Shown: positions 1 to 9,474 of the stretch, piece after piece | Numbering within the stretch: the stretch's first letter is position 1 | How the letters are laid out: every line of letters starts with the position of its first letter | Source: Deinococcus betulae | GTDB lineage: Bacteria; Deinococcota; Deinococci; Deinococcales; Deinococcaceae | Direction: 5' to 3' | Assembly (NCBI RefSeq): GCF_020166395.1 | Contig: NZ_JAIQXU010000009.1 | Location: 1-64,000 of the forward strand | DNA: 64,000 bases | Notes under the pieces: generated by a model | Told to the model about the DNA's origin: nothing | What the model saw: only the letters and a program-made list of their open reading frames with translations | Database searches by the model: none | Made by a program: the position numbers and the translations under genes

Positions 1-251
1 AAACGTCCTCGCACACAATCTGAAATTCATTGACCTCAGCGGCTGATGCCCTGACTGTCAACCCCTATTCGAGGTGACTCAGTTTCATTTATGCTTGCGC
101 TTTTTTCTTAGCCTTTGTAGTTTTTGTCCTGAATAGCAACAAGGGTTGAGAAAGCAGAAGGTGTCTGAAGAGTGAGATCTCTCCATGCCCCTGCCAGGGG
201 TATTCGTCATTTTGGGCTGAGGCCAGTTCTTCGCAGCGCTAGCCTGAAGCT

Positions 252-863
252 GTGGCCCGCCGTAAAACACAGAAGCCCGCTGAGGACCATCCCGCCCACT
301 GGATCATGGGGGTGGTTCTCTCTTTCATTGCCTTTATTGCCCTGCCTGACCTTCGCCCATTGACTGGGCTCATCTTTCTCGGGGCGCTGATCGGTCTTCC
401 TTTCTCTCTGTACGCCCATAAGCGCAGGCGAGCACGTACCCTGGCCCTCAGTGACCTGCGCGCGCTCACCCACCGCGAGCTGGAGTTGCATGTCGCGCAA
501 GTCATTGACGCCCTGCCCGGCTGGAGCGCCCGTGCCAATCGCGGTACCAGTGACCAGGGCGCCGACGTGATCGCCACCGCGCCCGGCGGCGTCAAAGTGG
601 CGGTGCAGGTCAAGCACTACACCAACAAGCTCGGCAACAAGGCCGTGCAAGAAGTCGTGGCCAGCAAGGCTATTTACGGCTGCGCACATGCGGTCGTGTT
701 CACTAGTGGGCCGGGCTACACTAAGGCCGCTGTCGAGCTCGCCGGGGCCAACAAGGTTCCCTTATGGACCGCTCCCGACCTCTTCCGCTTGCAAGAGGCC
801 GCCAGGATTGGCAAGGGCATGCCCCGTGACCTGCTGCCCCACGCGGGCGACTGGCTCGGCTAA
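252..863 (+). CDS. Membrane-anchored Mrr-like restriction endonuclease-fold protein
   Basis: Protein of 203 aa. Two hydrophobic segments (about residues 17-31 and 37-55) are followed by a basic stretch and then a soluble Mrr-type catalytic domain (about 65-185). The PD-(D/E)xK core is visible as Asp105 in GADV and Gln119-x-Lys121 in VQVKHY. Members of this family cut DNA, often modified DNA; the membrane anchor places this one at the inner face of the membrane. I chose the GTG start because a TAGCCT -10 hexamer lies 6 nt upstream with no Shine-Dalgarno, matching the leaderless pattern of this window. No methyltransferase or specificity gene lies beside it, so a restriction-modification role is not supported. 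The substrate is unknown. Confidence 0.8.
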   Translation: MARRKTQKPAEDHPAHWIMGVVLSFIAFIALPDLRPLTGLIFLGALIGLPFSLYAHKRRRARTLALSDLRALTHRELELHVAQVIDALPGWSARANRGTSDQGADVIATAPGGVKVAVQVKHYTNKLGNKAVQEVVASKAIYGCAHAVVFTSGPGYTKAAVELAGANKVPLWTAPDLFRLQEAARIGKGMPRDLLPHAGDWLG

Positions 864-877
864 TCAGCCCCTTGGCA

Positions 878-1264
878 TCACTTCTCTACAACACTGTGCC
901 GCACGCCGGACGGCTGTGGGCGCATGACGCCGAACAGCCCCACCAGCAGGCAAACCCACGCGCCCAGTTCCACCACCAGCTGGCCTATTCCGGTCACTGC
1001 CAGCAGTTGCCCTGTCGCCACCGCCGAATACCCCCGCCCGGATGCCCACAGGGGCAGCCCGATGTTGACCCCGGTGCTCACCAGCCGCAGGAGACACAGT
1101 GCGGTCAACCCCACTACCACCCAAGTCAAGGCGGGGTAGACCCTGCGCCGCTGAGCCGCCATCACAATTCCGAAGATCCAGAGCGCCAGGAGCGGCACCT
1201 GAAAGGCGAGTTGCAACAGAATGGCCTGGACGTATTCCATACCACTCAGCTTGACCAGCGGCAT
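878..1264 (-). CDS. Small four-helix membrane protein, function unknown
   Basis: Protein of 128 aa made almost entirely of four hydrophobic segments (about residues 12-34, 42-62, 66-85 and 92-115), with short basic loops such as QRRR near residue 38. I do not recognise a family. It runs convergently with the Mrr-like gene, ending 15 bases from it. The start is uncertain: the second Met at residue 9 is also possible. There is no signal peptide cleavage site, so it is an inner-membrane protein by composition only. Confidence 0.55.
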   Translation of the reverse strand: MPLVKLSGMEYVQAILLQLAFQVPLLALWIFGIVMAAQRRRVYPALTWVVVGLTALCLLRLVSTGVNIGLPLWASGRGYSAVATGQLLAVTGIGQLVVELGAWVCLLVGLFGVMRPQPSGVRHSVVEK

Positions 1265-1463
1265 GTCTGGCCATCAACCCACGGACTCAAGGCAAACCTC
1301 AATCCAAGGTGCTGTCCGAAGACCCTGCGAAAGGCTGCAGCATCATTGAGATCAGCGGCCGAACTGACCAGTGCAACCTTCAGTGCAAGCGCGCGAGCTG
1401 ATGCAGAACCACTGTATTGGGGTAGTGCCAGAATCAATCAGGACTATGCAGAAGGAAGGAAAA

Positions 1464-1490
1464 TCAAAAAACCCCGCACTAGGCGGGGCT
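1464..1490 (-). terminator. Intrinsic terminator after tRNA-Lys
   Basis: Read on the minus strand, a GCCCCGC/GCGGGG stem with a short loop is followed directly by six T residues. It lies 8 bases beyond the CCA end of the tRNA and fits a rho-independent terminator for it. Confidence 0.8.
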
Positions 1491-1495
1491 TTGTG

Positions 1496-1579
<84 letters not shown>

Positions 1580-1610
1580 GAAGAAAGTATAAGGGGCCCA
1601 AAAGAGACTG

Positions 1611-2789
1611 TCAAGCCAAATCTGGCGCCAGCAGGCCCCGCACCGTCCCCGCCAGGTACAGACTGCCCGCCACCAGCAGGGTGCCGCCCGCCGGAGTGAG
1701 GGCCAGCGCACGGGCCAGGGCGCGCGTTGGGTCCAGATCAGCCTCGCCGCCGTACAGGGTGGCCAGTTCGGCGGGCGGTGCGGCCAGGTCGCCAGGTGCG
1801 GTGAACACCCGCACCGGGGCCACCGCCAGGAGCGGGGCCAGGGTGGCCGCCGTGTCTTTGCGGGCCAAGCCGCCAAAGAGCAGCACGTCGGCCGCCGGCA
1901 CGGCCAGCGCCAGCGCCTGGGTGGCGTGGGGGTTGTGCGCGCCGTCCAGCAACACGGTCTTGCCCTGCACCCTCAGGCGTTCCAGCCGGGCTGGGTGGGC
2001 GGCCGTCAGCGCCGCCTCAACCCCTGAGTCAAAGCCCAGCGTGCGCAGGGTTGCGGCTGCCAGGGCCGCATTCTGAAGCTGATGTGCGCCGGCCAGGGCT
2101 GGAGGACGCGGCAGGGAAAACAGGGCCGGGTAGGTGGCAGGGGTCAGCAGTGGCGCCCCCTGTTCCTGGGCGACCTCCCTAATAACTGCCAGCGCCTCGC
2201 CTTCGGCCGTCGTCAGCAGCGGCACGCCCGGCTGCGCGGCCCCGGCTTTGTCGAGGGCGATGGCCGCCACCGTCTCGCCCAGGGTGGCGGTGTGGTCGAG
2301 CCCCACATTGGTTAGGGCCACGGCCGAGACGTGCTCCAGGACCTGCGTGGCGTCGCTCTGGCCACCGACGCCTGCCTCCATGACCGCCACCTCCACCCCG
2401 CCCTCCGCAAAGGCCTGACAGGCCAGGGCCAGCGTCAGGTCGAAAAAAGCGGCGTCCGGGGTGTGGGTCTGTGCCCAGGTAATAAAGGCGGCGGTGCGCT
2501 CTGGCGGCAGGTTCACACCGCCCAGCCGAATTCGTTCCTCGTAGGCGTGAAGGTGCGGGCTGGTAAAGCGGCCTGTGCGGACCCCGGCGGCCAGCAGGCC
2601 GGCTTCCAGCATGGCGCAGGTGCTGCCCTTGCCGTTGGTGCCTACCACGCGCACGCTGGTAAAGGCGCGGTCGGGTCGGCCCAGGCGGTCCAGCAGCGCC
2701 CGCGCGCCTTCTGGGCCACGAGCCCGGCCCGCGCGGGTGCGGGCATACAGCCAGGCGTAGTCAGGGGCAGTAGGGGGACGCTCGGACAC
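1611..2789 (-). CDS. folC: Bifunctional folylpolyglutamate synthase / dihydrofolate synthase
   Basis: Adds L-glutamate to dihydropteroate and tetrahydrofolate in the cytosol, using ATP (Mur-ligase superfamily). The P-loop [10 protein letters not shown] sits near residue 50. The Mur-type motif GVGG appears in [12 protein letters not shown], and [10 protein letters not shown] marks the C-terminal glutamate-ligase domain. Length 392 aa is usual for FolC. I place the start at a GTG because a TACCCT hexamer lies 6 nt upstream (leaderless); an earlier in-frame GTG, 18 bases upstream, would add six residues and overlap the -10. It is divergent from purE with about 100 bases between them. Confidence 0.93.
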   Translation of the reverse strand: MSERPPTAPDYAWLYARTRAGRARGPEGARALLDRLGRPDRAFTSVRVVGTNGKGSTCAMLEAGLLAAGVRTGRFTSPHLHAYEERIRLGGVNLPPERTAAFITWAQTHTPDAAFFDLTLALACQAFAEGGVEVAVMEAGVGGQSDATQVLEHVSAVALTNVGLDHTATLGETVAAIALDKAGAAQPGVPLLTTAEGEALAVIREVAQEQGAPLLTPATYPALFSLPRPPALAGAHQLQNAALAAATLRTLGFDSGVEAALTAAHPARLERLRVQGKTVLLDGAHNPHATQALALAVPAADVLLFGGLARKDTAATLAPLLAVAPVRVFTAPGDLAAPPAELATLYGGEADLDPTRALARALALTPAGGTLLVAGSLYLAGTVRGLLAPDLA

Positions 2790-2795
2790 AGGGCC

Positions 2796-2801
2796 AGGGT
2801 A
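2796..2801 (-). promoter_or_regulatory. -10 element of leaderless folC promoter
   Basis: TACCCT on the minus strand, 6 nt before the chosen GTG start. No Shine-Dalgarno is present. Confidence 0.5.
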
Positions 2802-2880
2802 AGACACTGGGGAGGCACCTGGCAGAGGGGGGCGTCTCTTCCTGTCCAGCAGCGGCCCGGCACCAGCGCAGGCCCCGCGT

Positions 2881-2886
2881 TAGCAT
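2881..2886 (+). promoter_or_regulatory. -10 element of leaderless purE promoter
   Basis: TAGCAT placed 7 nt before GTG. It overlaps the in-frame ATG at 2885, which makes that ATG an unlikely start. Confidence 0.5.
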
Positions 2887-2893
2887 GCAGCCC

Positions 2894-3427
2894 GTGACTG
2901 ACCTTGCCGTGCAGAGCCGCCCCCCCCGCGTGGGCGTCGTGATGGGAAGCCGCAGCGATTTCGAGACCATGCAGGGCGCGCTGGACCTGCTGGGAGACCT
3001 GGGCGTGCCCTACGAGGTGCGGGTGCTGTCGGCGCACCGCACGCCGGCGCTGCTGCCCACCTACGGCGCGCGGGCCGAGCGTCTGAACCTGGCCTGCATC
3101 ATTGCCGGGGCGGGCGGCGCGGCGCACCTGCCAGGAATGCTGGCGGCCTTTACGCGCGTGCCGGTGCTGGGTGTGCCGGTGCAGTCGCGCGCCCTGAGCG
3201 GTCAGGACAGCCTGCTGAGCATCGTGCAGATGCCCGCCGGGGTGCCGGTGGCCACCTTTGCCATCGGGGCGGCGGGGGCAAAAAACGCCGCGCTGTTTGC
3301 CGCGGCCCTGCTGGCCACCACCGACGAGGCCGTGCGCGCCCGGCTGGACGCCTTCCGGGCCGCCCAGACCCAGGCGGTGCTGGACCACCCTTTCTTTGAT
3401 GGTCACCCCCAGGCGGGCACAGCATGA
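2894..3427 (+). CDS. purE: N5-carboxyaminoimidazole ribonucleotide mutase
   Basis: Moves the carboxyl group of N5-CAIR to give CAIR in purine synthesis. The class I PurE signature is clear: [12 protein letters not shown] near the N-terminus, the active-site loop SAHRTP, the glycine-rich [11 protein letters not shown], and the substrate loop GVPVQS. Length is 177 aa from the GTG, chosen because TAGCAT lies 7 nt upstream; an in-frame ATG nine bases earlier overlaps that -10 element. The stop overlaps the ATG of purK by 4 bases, so the two are translationally coupled, as is common for this pair. Confidence 0.95.
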   Translation: MTDLAVQSRPPRVGVVMGSRSDFETMQGALDLLGDLGVPYEVRVLSAHRTPALLPTYGARAERLNLACIIAGAGGAAHLPGMLAAFTRVPVLGVPVQSRALSGQDSLLSIVQMPAGVPVATFAIGAAGAKNAALFAAALLATTDEAVRARLDAFRAAQTQAVLDHPFFDGHPQAGTA

Positions 3428-4551
3428 GCCGCGCTTCACAGCCCTCGCTGGGGATTCTGGGCGGCGGGCAACTGGCCCAGATGCTGGCGCTGGCGGCCCT
3501 GCCGCTGGGCGTGCGCGTGACGGTGCTGGAACCGGATCCCGAGGCTCCGGCCCGGCTGTGTGCCGCGCACCTGCGGGCCCCCTACACCGACCCCGCCGCC
3601 CTGGAGCAGCTGGCCGCCTGCGACGCCGTCACGCTGGAATTCGAGAATGTGCCGGTGCCGGCCCTCAGCGCCCTGCATGGCCGGGTGCCGGTGCGACCCG
3701 GCGCCGAGGTGCTGGCGCGTAGCAAGCACCGCGTCCGGGAGAAAGAAGCCTTGCGCGCGGCAAGGGCCGAGACCGCGCCCTTTGTTGCCATTGAAACGGC
3801 CGCCGACCTGGAGGGCGCCCTGGACCAGGTGGGCGGTCAGGGCATCCTTAAAACCAGTGAACTGGGCTATGACGGGAAGGGCCAGGCCCGCGTGACCACC
3901 ACTGAGGGCCTACGCGCCGCCTGGACGGAACTGGGCGGCGTGCCCTGCGTGCTGGAGGGCCTGGTGCCTTTCGAGCGGGAACTCAGTCTGGCGGTGGCGC
4001 GCGCTCCCTCGGGTCAGGTGGCCTGCGGGCCGCTGGTGGAAAATGTGCACCGGGCGGGCATCCTGAGAAGCAGCGTCTTTCCGGCCCACGTGCCGGCGGG
4101 CACCGAGGCCCGCGCCCGGTCGCTGGCCGCCGCTGTGGCGGAAGCCTGGGGGCTGGAGGGGCTGCTGACCCTTGAGTTTTTTCAGGTGGCGGGCGGCGAT
4201 CTGCTGGTCAACGAGGTGGCCCCCAGGGTGCACAACAGTGGTCACCTCACCCAGAACGGCGGCGCCTCCAGTCAATTTGAGGCCCAGGTGCGCGCCGTGC
4301 TGGACTGGCCGCTCAGCGACTGGCGCCCCCTGCACCCCTGCGCCATGGTCAACGTGGTGGGCGCAACTGACCCGGACGGTCAGCCGCTGCACCCTGACTG
4401 GGCCGGGATTGACGCGCTAGACGGCACCCATGTTCATCTGTACCACAAGGCGTGGCGCGCCGGGCGCAAGCTAGGTCACGTCAACCTGACGGCGCCAGAT
4501 GAGGAAACGTTGCAGGCCCGCCTGGCCGAACTGCTGACGCTCATTCCGTAA
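3424..4551 (+). CDS. purK: 5-(carboxyamino)imidazole ribonucleotide synthase
   Basis: ATP-grasp enzyme that makes N5-CAIR from AIR, bicarbonate and ATP, the step before PurE. The N-terminal pre-ATP-grasp motif [12 protein letters not shown], the EFENVP motif, the [12 protein letters not shown] nucleotide loop and the C-terminal [12 protein letters not shown] metal/substrate motif are all present. Length 375 aa is typical. It overlaps purE by 4 bases. Confidence 0.95.
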   Translation: MSRASQPSLGILGGGQLAQMLALAALPLGVRVTVLEPDPEAPARLCAAHLRAPYTDPAALEQLAACDAVTLEFENVPVPALSALHGRVPVRPGAEVLARSKHRVREKEALRAARAETAPFVAIETAADLEGALDQVGGQGILKTSELGYDGKGQARVTTTEGLRAAWTELGGVPCVLEGLVPFERELSLAVARAPSGQVACGPLVENVHRAGILRSSVFPAHVPAGTEARARSLAAAVAEAWGLEGLLTLEFFQVAGGDLLVNEVAPRVHNSGHLTQNGGASSQFEAQVRAVLDWPLSDWRPLHPCAMVNVVGATDPDGQPLHPDWAGIDALDGTHVHLYHKAWRAGRKLGHVNLTAPDEETLQARLAELLTLIP

Positions 4552-4554
4552 AGC

Positions 4555-4940
4555 GGTGGCGAATTTGGCAGGCGTATGAGCGCCGGTGGTGGTGTGGGCT
4601 GGACGTACCGCTGCGGTTTCAGCGGCTGCATGCTCTGAAAAAGACCCAGGTAGGCGGGAGCAGTACATAGCGGGGCCGTGGTGTCGGCAGGGCTGGGGCT
4701 TTCCCAGGTCGCGCGTCCTCCTGTGATTTGTCTACACCCTGAACCTGTCTGCAAGCCCGCTGGGTGAGGACAAGTAGACACGGATAGCGGCGGCGCAGAC
4801 GCTGAGAGCCATCTCTGATGGGAGGCTTTTTTGCAGCTCCCAGGACTCAGAACTGACGCTGCTGCACGACATTCCTCTCTTGAGATCAGGCATCCCTAGC
4901 ACGCCTGTCCAGCCAGCTCATCCAGCCCACTCTTCCCTAG
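4555..4940. other. Gene-free stretch before the zinc cluster
   Basis: About 390 bases with no open frame that shows coding-type codon use. I see no convincing terminator for purK and no RNA fold. Only the end of the stretch, next to the palindrome of the zinc cluster, has an identifiable role. Confidence 0.5.
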
Positions 4941-4942
4941 GG

Positions 4943-4964
4943 TATTGATACTGTGTTATCAATA
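4943..4964. promoter_or_regulatory. Perfect palindrome, candidate zinc-responsive operator
   Basis: The arms TATTGATA and TATCAATA are exact reverse complements around a 6-base centre. The site lies immediately before the COG0523 GTPase start and just after a possible TAGGGT -10 hexamer at 4938-4943. The three genes behind it are all zinc-handling in type, so a Zur-like repressor site is the simplest reading. The regulator itself is not in the window. Confidence 0.6.
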
Positions 4965-4970
4965 TCAAAT

Positions 4971-6044
4971 ATGACTGTGCTTTCTTCTCACTCGTCCCTG
5001 TCGTCCTCTGTCCCCATCACCGTGCTGTGCGGGTTTCTGGGGGCAGGGAAGACCATGCTGCTCAATCACCTGCTGACCCAGACCAGGGGCCGGAAAATTG
5101 CCGTGATTGTCAATGAATTTGGCGCCGTGAACATTGACGCCGATCTGGTGGTCAAGACCGATGAGGGCACCATTGAGCTGTCCAACGGCTGCATCTGCTG
5201 CACGCTACGCGGCGACCTGCTTTACGCCGTGGCTGATCTGGTCAACACGCGCGAACTGGACCACATCCTGATTGAGTCCACCGGGATTGGCGAGCCGCTG
5301 CCGATTGCCCAGACCTTCTGCCTCACCCCTGAGGAACTGGACCTGGCACCGGAAGACGGCCAGCCAGAGCTGCCCAACCTCATTGGCCGGGTGCATGTGG
5401 ACGCGATGGTCACGGTGGTGGACAGCGCCCAGTTCTTCACGCTCTGGAACCGGCCCGACGCCATTCCCGGTGACGACCAGGAGCGGGGCTTTGGCGAACT
5501 GCTGGCCGAGCAGCTGGAGTTTGCCGACCTGGTGGTCCTGAACAAACTGGACCTGGCGGCGCCGGGCGATGTGGCGGCGCTGCGCGGGCTCCTGCGGCTT
5601 TCCAATCCGCGCGCCCGCGTGCTGGACGCCGTGCGGGGTCAGGTGTCGGCCGAGGACATTCTGGGGGTGGGGCTCTTTGACTTTGACACCGCCAGTCAGC
5701 TGGACGCCTGGATGGCCGAACTGGAGAAGGTGCACACGCCCGAGTCCGAGACCTACGGCCTGGGCACCCATATCTACCGCAGCGAGCAGCCCTTTGACCC
5801 CGTGCGCTTCACCGCTGCCCTGACCAGCGGCCTGCCGCGCAACGTCATTCGCTCGAAAGGCTGGGTCAACCTGGGGGACGGCGCGGCAACCCTCTGGAAC
5901 CACACGGGGCGGCAGCTGGCGCTGGAACAGGCCGGCGAGTGGCTCTCGCCGGACCAGGCCTTCAGCGAGATCGTCTTTATTGGCCGTGATCTGGACGGCG
6001 CCGCTCTGGACGCCCTCCTGAGCGCCGCGGTGCAGCACCCATGA
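4971..6044 (+). CDS. COG0523 (CobW/ZigA-like) GTPase, putative zinc metallochaperone
   Basis: GTP-dependent metallochaperone of the G3E family. The Walker A motif GFLGAGKT is at residues 21-28, and the family metal motif CxCC appears as C74-I-C-C77. VLNKLD is the guanine-specificity motif, and a CobW C-terminal domain covers about residues 245-355. Length is about 357 aa. An in-frame GTG 18 bases upstream sits inside the palindrome, so I prefer the ATG. It heads a zinc cluster: its TGA overlaps the ATG of the AztC-like gene, and the operator-like palindrome lies at its 5' end. In other bacteria Zur-controlled members supply zinc to client proteins under starvation. The client here is unknown. 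Confidence 0.88.
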   Translation: MTVLSSHSSLSSSVPITVLCGFLGAGKTMLLNHLLTQTRGRKIAVIVNEFGAVNIDADLVVKTDEGTIELSNGCICCTLRGDLLYAVADLVNTRELDHILIESTGIGEPLPIAQTFCLTPEELDLAPEDGQPELPNLIGRVHVDAMVTVVDSAQFFTLWNRPDAIPGDDQERGFGELLAEQLEFADLVVLNKLDLAAPGDVAALRGLLRLSNPRARVLDAVRGQVSAEDILGVGLFDFDTASQLDAWMAELEKVHTPESETYGLGTHIYRSEQPFDPVRFTAALTSGLPRNVIRSKGWVNLGDGAATLWNHTGRQLALEQAGEWLSPDQAFSEIVFIGRDLDGAALDALLSAAVQHP

Positions 6045-6886
6045 GGCGCGGAGCGGCGGCGACAGCGTTGCTGGCGGCCCTGTCAGTCGCCAGCGCCGCG
6101 CCGCTGAAGGTCACCGTGTCTTTTCAGCCGCTGTACGACGTGGTCGCGCGCGTCGCCGGAGACGCCGCCCAGGTGGAGCGCGCCGTGCCAGTGGGGGCCA
6201 GTCCGCACAGTTTTGACCCCACGGTGCGCGACATTGCCCGCCTGAAAACCGCCGATGTGGTCATCATGGCCGGGCTGGGCGCCGACGACTGGCTGGAGTG
6301 GTATGTGCGGGCCAGCGGCAGCCGCGCCGCTGTGGTCAAGCTGGGCGACACCCTGCCGTTTCCCCGGCTGCGCGCCGGCCGGGCCACCGACCCCCACTGG
6401 TGGCTGGACGCCGGCCTGATGGCGCAGGCGGCTGTGGCCGTGGGCGGCGCCCTGGCTCAGGCTGATCCTGCCCACGCCGCTGCCTACCGCCTGGGCGCCG
6501 AGCAGGAAGCGCGCTGCCTGACGGGGCTGCACGCCGAACTTGAGCGCACGCTGGCCCCGGTGCGCGGCGGCGCGCTGCTGACCTTTCATAACGCCTTCGG
6601 GTACTTTGCCCGCGCCTACGGCCTGCGGGTGGTCGGCACCCTGGCCCCGCTGCAAGGGCTGGAACCCAGCGCCCAGACGATGGCTCAGGCGGTCAAGACC
6701 ATTCGTGTCCTAGGGGTAAAGGCCGTCTTTGCCGAGCCGCAGCTGCCCGCTGGCCCTGCCCGCGCCGTCGCCGCCGAAGCGGGCGTGCCTCTCTATGTGC
6801 TGGACCCCGAAGGCAGCGCCCAGACACCGGGCTACGCCGAGATGATGCGCCGCAACCGCGACACCCTCCTGCTGGCTCTGAAATAG
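6041..6886 (+). CDS. Zinc ABC transporter substrate-binding protein (AztC/ZnuA-like)
   Basis: Cluster A-I binding protein for Zn or Mn. A signal peptide (about 20 residues ending in ASA) is followed by two Rossmann-like lobes. The four expected metal ligands can be placed: His in PHSFDP, His in DPHWWLD, His in HNAFGYFAR, and Asp in YVLDPEG. There is no long His-rich loop, as in AztC rather than classical ZnuA. It is translationally coupled to the upstream GTPase (ATGA overlap) and followed by an AztD-like gene. No ABC permease or ATPase gene lies beside it. Confidence 0.85.
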   Translation: MRRGAAATALLAALSVASAAPLKVTVSFQPLYDVVARVAGDAAQVERAVPVGASPHSFDPTVRDIARLKTADVVIMAGLGADDWLEWYVRASGSRAAVVKLGDTLPFPRLRAGRATDPHWWLDAGLMAQAAVAVGGALAQADPAHAAAYRLGAEQEARCLTGLHAELERTLAPVRGGALLTFHNAFGYFARAYGLRVVGTLAPLQGLEPSAQTMAQAVKTIRVLGVKAVFAEPQLPAGPARAVAAEAGVPLYVLDPEGSAQTPGYAEMMRRNRDTLLLALK

Positions 6887-6938
6887 CGGTCCAGCCCTCT
6901 CACCCACCCCGTTCGCCTTCTTTCACAGGAGTTTGACC

Positions 6939-8099
6939 ATGCGCCCCATCCTTGTTTCGCTGACCGCTGCCCTGACCCTGACGACCCCCGCCCTGGCCGA
7001 GACCACTGCCGCGCGCCTGGTGGTCGCTGACGCCCGCACCCACGCCCTGAGTGTCATTAACCTGGCAGACGGCACCCCGCTGGCCAGCTTTGGCACGCCC
7101 GGCAAGCTCAGTGGCCTGTACGCTGGCCCTGGCGGCACCTACGCCTACGCCATTCACCGCGACGACGACCGCGTGACCGTGCTGCATTCTGGGCTGGGGG
7201 CCATTGACCACGGCGACCACCGTGACCTCGTGCAGAAGGCGCCCCACATCCTGGCCACCCTGAACGTGGGGCAGCAGCCCACCCACTTTTTTACCCACGG
7301 CGACCAGATTGCCATCTTTAATGACAAGGGCGGTGACGTCGCCGTCTTTGGCGAGCTGCTGCTGGGCAAAACGAATGACATGCGGCTGGTGAAGGTGGCG
7401 GCCCCCGACCACGGCGCCCCGGCCCTGCTGGGTGACGTGCTGCTGAGCGGGTATCTGGCCCTGAACCGGGTGGACGCCTACGACCTGTCCACCGGCCGCC
7501 TACTGAAGACGTTGGACGTGCCCTGCCCTGGCCTGCACGGCGAGGCGGTGCAGGGCGCGGTCGCCTACTTTGGCTGCACCGACGGCGTGCTGGCCGTGAC
7601 TGTCCAGCGGCAGACGGTCAGCGCGCGCAAGCTGCCCAACCCGGCAGGCACCCCGGCGGGGACGCGGGTCGGCACGGTGGCCGCGCATGAGCGGAGTGCG
7701 GCGCTGTACGGCAACTTTGGCGCAGGTCTGGCCCGCTGGACGGCGGCCGACCCGGCCCTGACGGCTGTTGCACTGCCCGCTACGCCCCTCAAGTTTGCCT
7801 TCACTGCGGATGGGCAGCGCCTCGCGGTGCTGACGGCCGACGGCGCGCTGCACCTGCTGCACGCCCCCACCGGCCGCGTGCTGAGCAGCGCCGGACTGGT
7901 GGCCCCCACCGACCCGGCCGACAAGGCGGCTGTGCGGCCCACCATGACGCTGGGCGCCGCCCACGCCTACCTGACCAGCCCAGCCACAGGTGAGGTGCTG
8001 GAGGTAGCCCTGGCCGACCTGAAAGTCACGCGCCGGTTGGCGGTAGGCGGAACGCCGGCCATGCTGGCGCTGACCCAGGCCACCGGAGAGCAGCACTGA
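6939..8099 (+). CDS. AztD-like periplasmic zinc chaperone, beta-propeller protein
   Basis: Exported protein of 386 aa with a signal peptide ending PALA at residue 20. The rest consists of YncE-like repeats (for example VVADARTHALSVINLADG and VLTADGALHLLHAPTGRVL) forming a beta-propeller. A His/Asp-rich loop, HSGLGAIDHGDHRD, resembles the metal-binding loop of AztD, which hands zinc to AztC. The start is set by CAGGAG 7 bases upstream. Position directly behind an AztC-like gene supports the call. A plain YncE-like propeller without metal function is the alternative. Confidence 0.75.
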   Translation: MRPILVSLTAALTLTTPALAETTAARLVVADARTHALSVINLADGTPLASFGTPGKLSGLYAGPGGTYAYAIHRDDDRVTVLHSGLGAIDHGDHRDLVQKAPHILATLNVGQQPTHFFTHGDQIAIFNDKGGDVAVFGELLLGKTNDMRLVKVAAPDHGAPALLGDVLLSGYLALNRVDAYDLSTGRLLKTLDVPCPGLHGEAVQGAVAYFGCTDGVLAVTVQRQTVSARKLPNPAGTPAGTRVGTVAAHERSAALYGNFGAGLARWTAADPALTAVALPATPLKFAFTADGQRLAVLTADGALHLLHAPTGRVLSSAGLVAPTDPADKAAVRPTMTLGAAHAYLTSPATGEVLEVALADLKVTRRLAVGGTPAMLALTQATGEQH

Positions 8100-8153
8100 A
8101 CTGGAAGGTGGGCAGGCTGGGGTCTGTGGCTGGCCCTGCGTCACATCTTTGGG

Positions 8154-8181
8154 CCGGGTCAGCGGCGCTAAGATGACCCGG
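8154..8181. promoter_or_regulatory. Inverted repeat around the -10 of the LysM peptidase gene
   Basis: CCGGGTCA and TGACCCGG are exact 8-base inverted repeats separated by 12 bases. The interval contains most of a TAAGAT -10 hexamer (8169-8174) in front of the ATG at 8185. This placement fits an operator, but nothing identifies the protein that would bind it. Confidence 0.4.
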
Positions 8182-8184
8182 TCA

Positions 8185-9126
8185 ATGGGAAAACAGCTGG
8201 TTGGTGGGCGCCGGTCCCTGTGGGCTCTGGGCGCCGCGTTGGCCCTCGCACTGGGCGCGGCAGATGCCCGCACCTACACCGTGCAGGCCGGGGACACCCT
8301 GTACGCCGTGGCGCGGCGCATGGGTACGTCGGTCGAGACGTTGCAGCGCCTGAACAGCCTAAGTGGCGCGGCGTTGCGGCCAGGGCAGGTGCTTCAGCTG
8401 CCAGCGGCGTCGGGCGCGGGCCAGGCGACTGCGCCGCAAGTCACCGCCGCCCCGCCGGCGGCGCGCGCGGCAGCGATTCCGGCGGTTGCGGCGCCGCTGC
8501 CCGGCAGCCCCCGCCCGGACCCGGCCCAGGTGACCGGCCCACGGGCCTGGACGGCGGCGCCGCCCGCCACTGTGGTCAGTTTTATCGGCTGGGCCCTGAC
8601 GGACCTGGGGCTGCCGGTGGGAGACGAGGCGCCCATTCGCACCTACCTGCCGGGGCTGTCCTTCAGTTATCAGACCTACAACAACTGTGGGCCCAGCGCG
8701 CTGTCCTCGGTGCTGGGCTTTTACCGGGTAAAGATCGGTCAGGACGTGATTCAGCGCACAGCTCGGCCTGGCGGCGGTTACATGCAGATCAGCGCCATCG
8801 CCCCGGAACTCTCCAAGTTTGGCCTGAATACCCTGACGGTGCGTCAGGCGCGGCTGTCACAGGTTAAGCGGCTGCTGGCGCTGGGCATTCCAGTCATCGT
8901 CTTGCAGTGGTTCGAGCGCACGGGACAGGTGCCGCACTTCCGGGTGGTGCGCGGTTACGACGACCAGGCCGGGCTGGTGTGGGTCAGTGACAGCATGGTG
9001 GGGCCGCTCGCCTACATGAGTTACCGCAGCTTCGACGTGCTGTGGAACACCCAGGGCCGTCAGATGTTCCCGGTGTACCCCAAGGGCTACGACGCCCTGG
9101 TGCGCCGTCTGGTGGGTCACAGCTAA
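8185..9126 (+). CDS. Secreted LysM-domain protein with C39-like cysteine peptidase domain
   Basis: About 313 aa: an N-terminal signal segment (WALGAALALALGAADA), a LysM peptidoglycan-binding domain (YTVQAGDTLYAVARRMG... to VLQLP), a Pro/Ala linker, and a papain-like C39-type domain. The domain shows the Cys in NNCGPSA, the His in PHFRVVRGYDD and a following Asp, consistent with an intact catalytic set. It probably works in the cell envelope; the peptide substrate is unknown. An ATG at 8173 is possible but overlaps the TAAGAT element, so I chose the next Met. Confidence 0.85.
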   Translation: MGKQLVGGRRSLWALGAALALALGAADARTYTVQAGDTLYAVARRMGTSVETLQRLNSLSGAALRPGQVLQLPAASGAGQATAPQVTAAPPAARAAAIPAVAAPLPGSPRPDPAQVTGPRAWTAAPPATVVSFIGWALTDLGLPVGDEAPIRTYLPGLSFSYQTYNNCGPSALSSVLGFYRVKIGQDVIQRTARPGGGYMQISAIAPELSKFGLNTLTVRQARLSQVKRLLALGIPVIVLQWFERTGQVPHFRVVRGYDDQAGLVWVSDSMVGPLAYMSYRSFDVLWNTQGRQMFPVYPKGYDALVRRLVGHS

Positions 9127-9267
9127 GCAGGTCGCGCTGCTTGCTGGCTGTGCGCCGTGCCGACGGACGAGACCTGAAAGAATCGCCCGTGTGAGGTTCC
9201 ATGCCCTCAGTTCTGGCTCCTACAGGCCACCATCCGCCCATCATGCCCCCTGCGTCACCCTGAATGC

Positions 9268-9474
9268 ATGGACGCGTTGATTGGTCTGGTGGTGCAGCTG
9301 CTGGGGCTGCTGTTCTGGTCGGTGTTTGGGCTGGGGGTGCTGGGCGCCCTGCTGACCCTGTATGCGGCTGGCGTGGGGTGGCCGCCCCTGGTGGTGGCCG
9401 TGCTGGGTCTGGGCACGTTGGCCGCCTGGGGCTGGTCGGTGCGGGGGTGGTGGCGGGCCTGGCGGGCAGGTTAG
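9268..9474 (+). CDS. Small membrane protein, function unknown
   Basis: 68 aa with two hydrophobic helices (about residues 3-28 and 36-56) and a Trp/Arg-rich tail ending WWRAWRAG. CACCCT, one base off the TANNNT pattern, lies 6 nt before the ATG, which fits a leaderless start. No family is recognised and the call rests on composition and the promoter-like match only. Confidence 0.45.
   Translation: MDALIGLVVQLLGLLFWSVFGLGVLGALLTLYAAGVGWPPLVVAVLGLGTLAAWGWSVRGWWRAWRAG

Noticed and set aside
4953..4970. GTG at 4953 as the start of the COG0523 gene
   Set aside because: It lies inside the palindrome, and the ATG at 4971 gives the whole conserved domain. It is not fully excluded, because a possible TAGGGT -10 lies 9 nt before the GTG.
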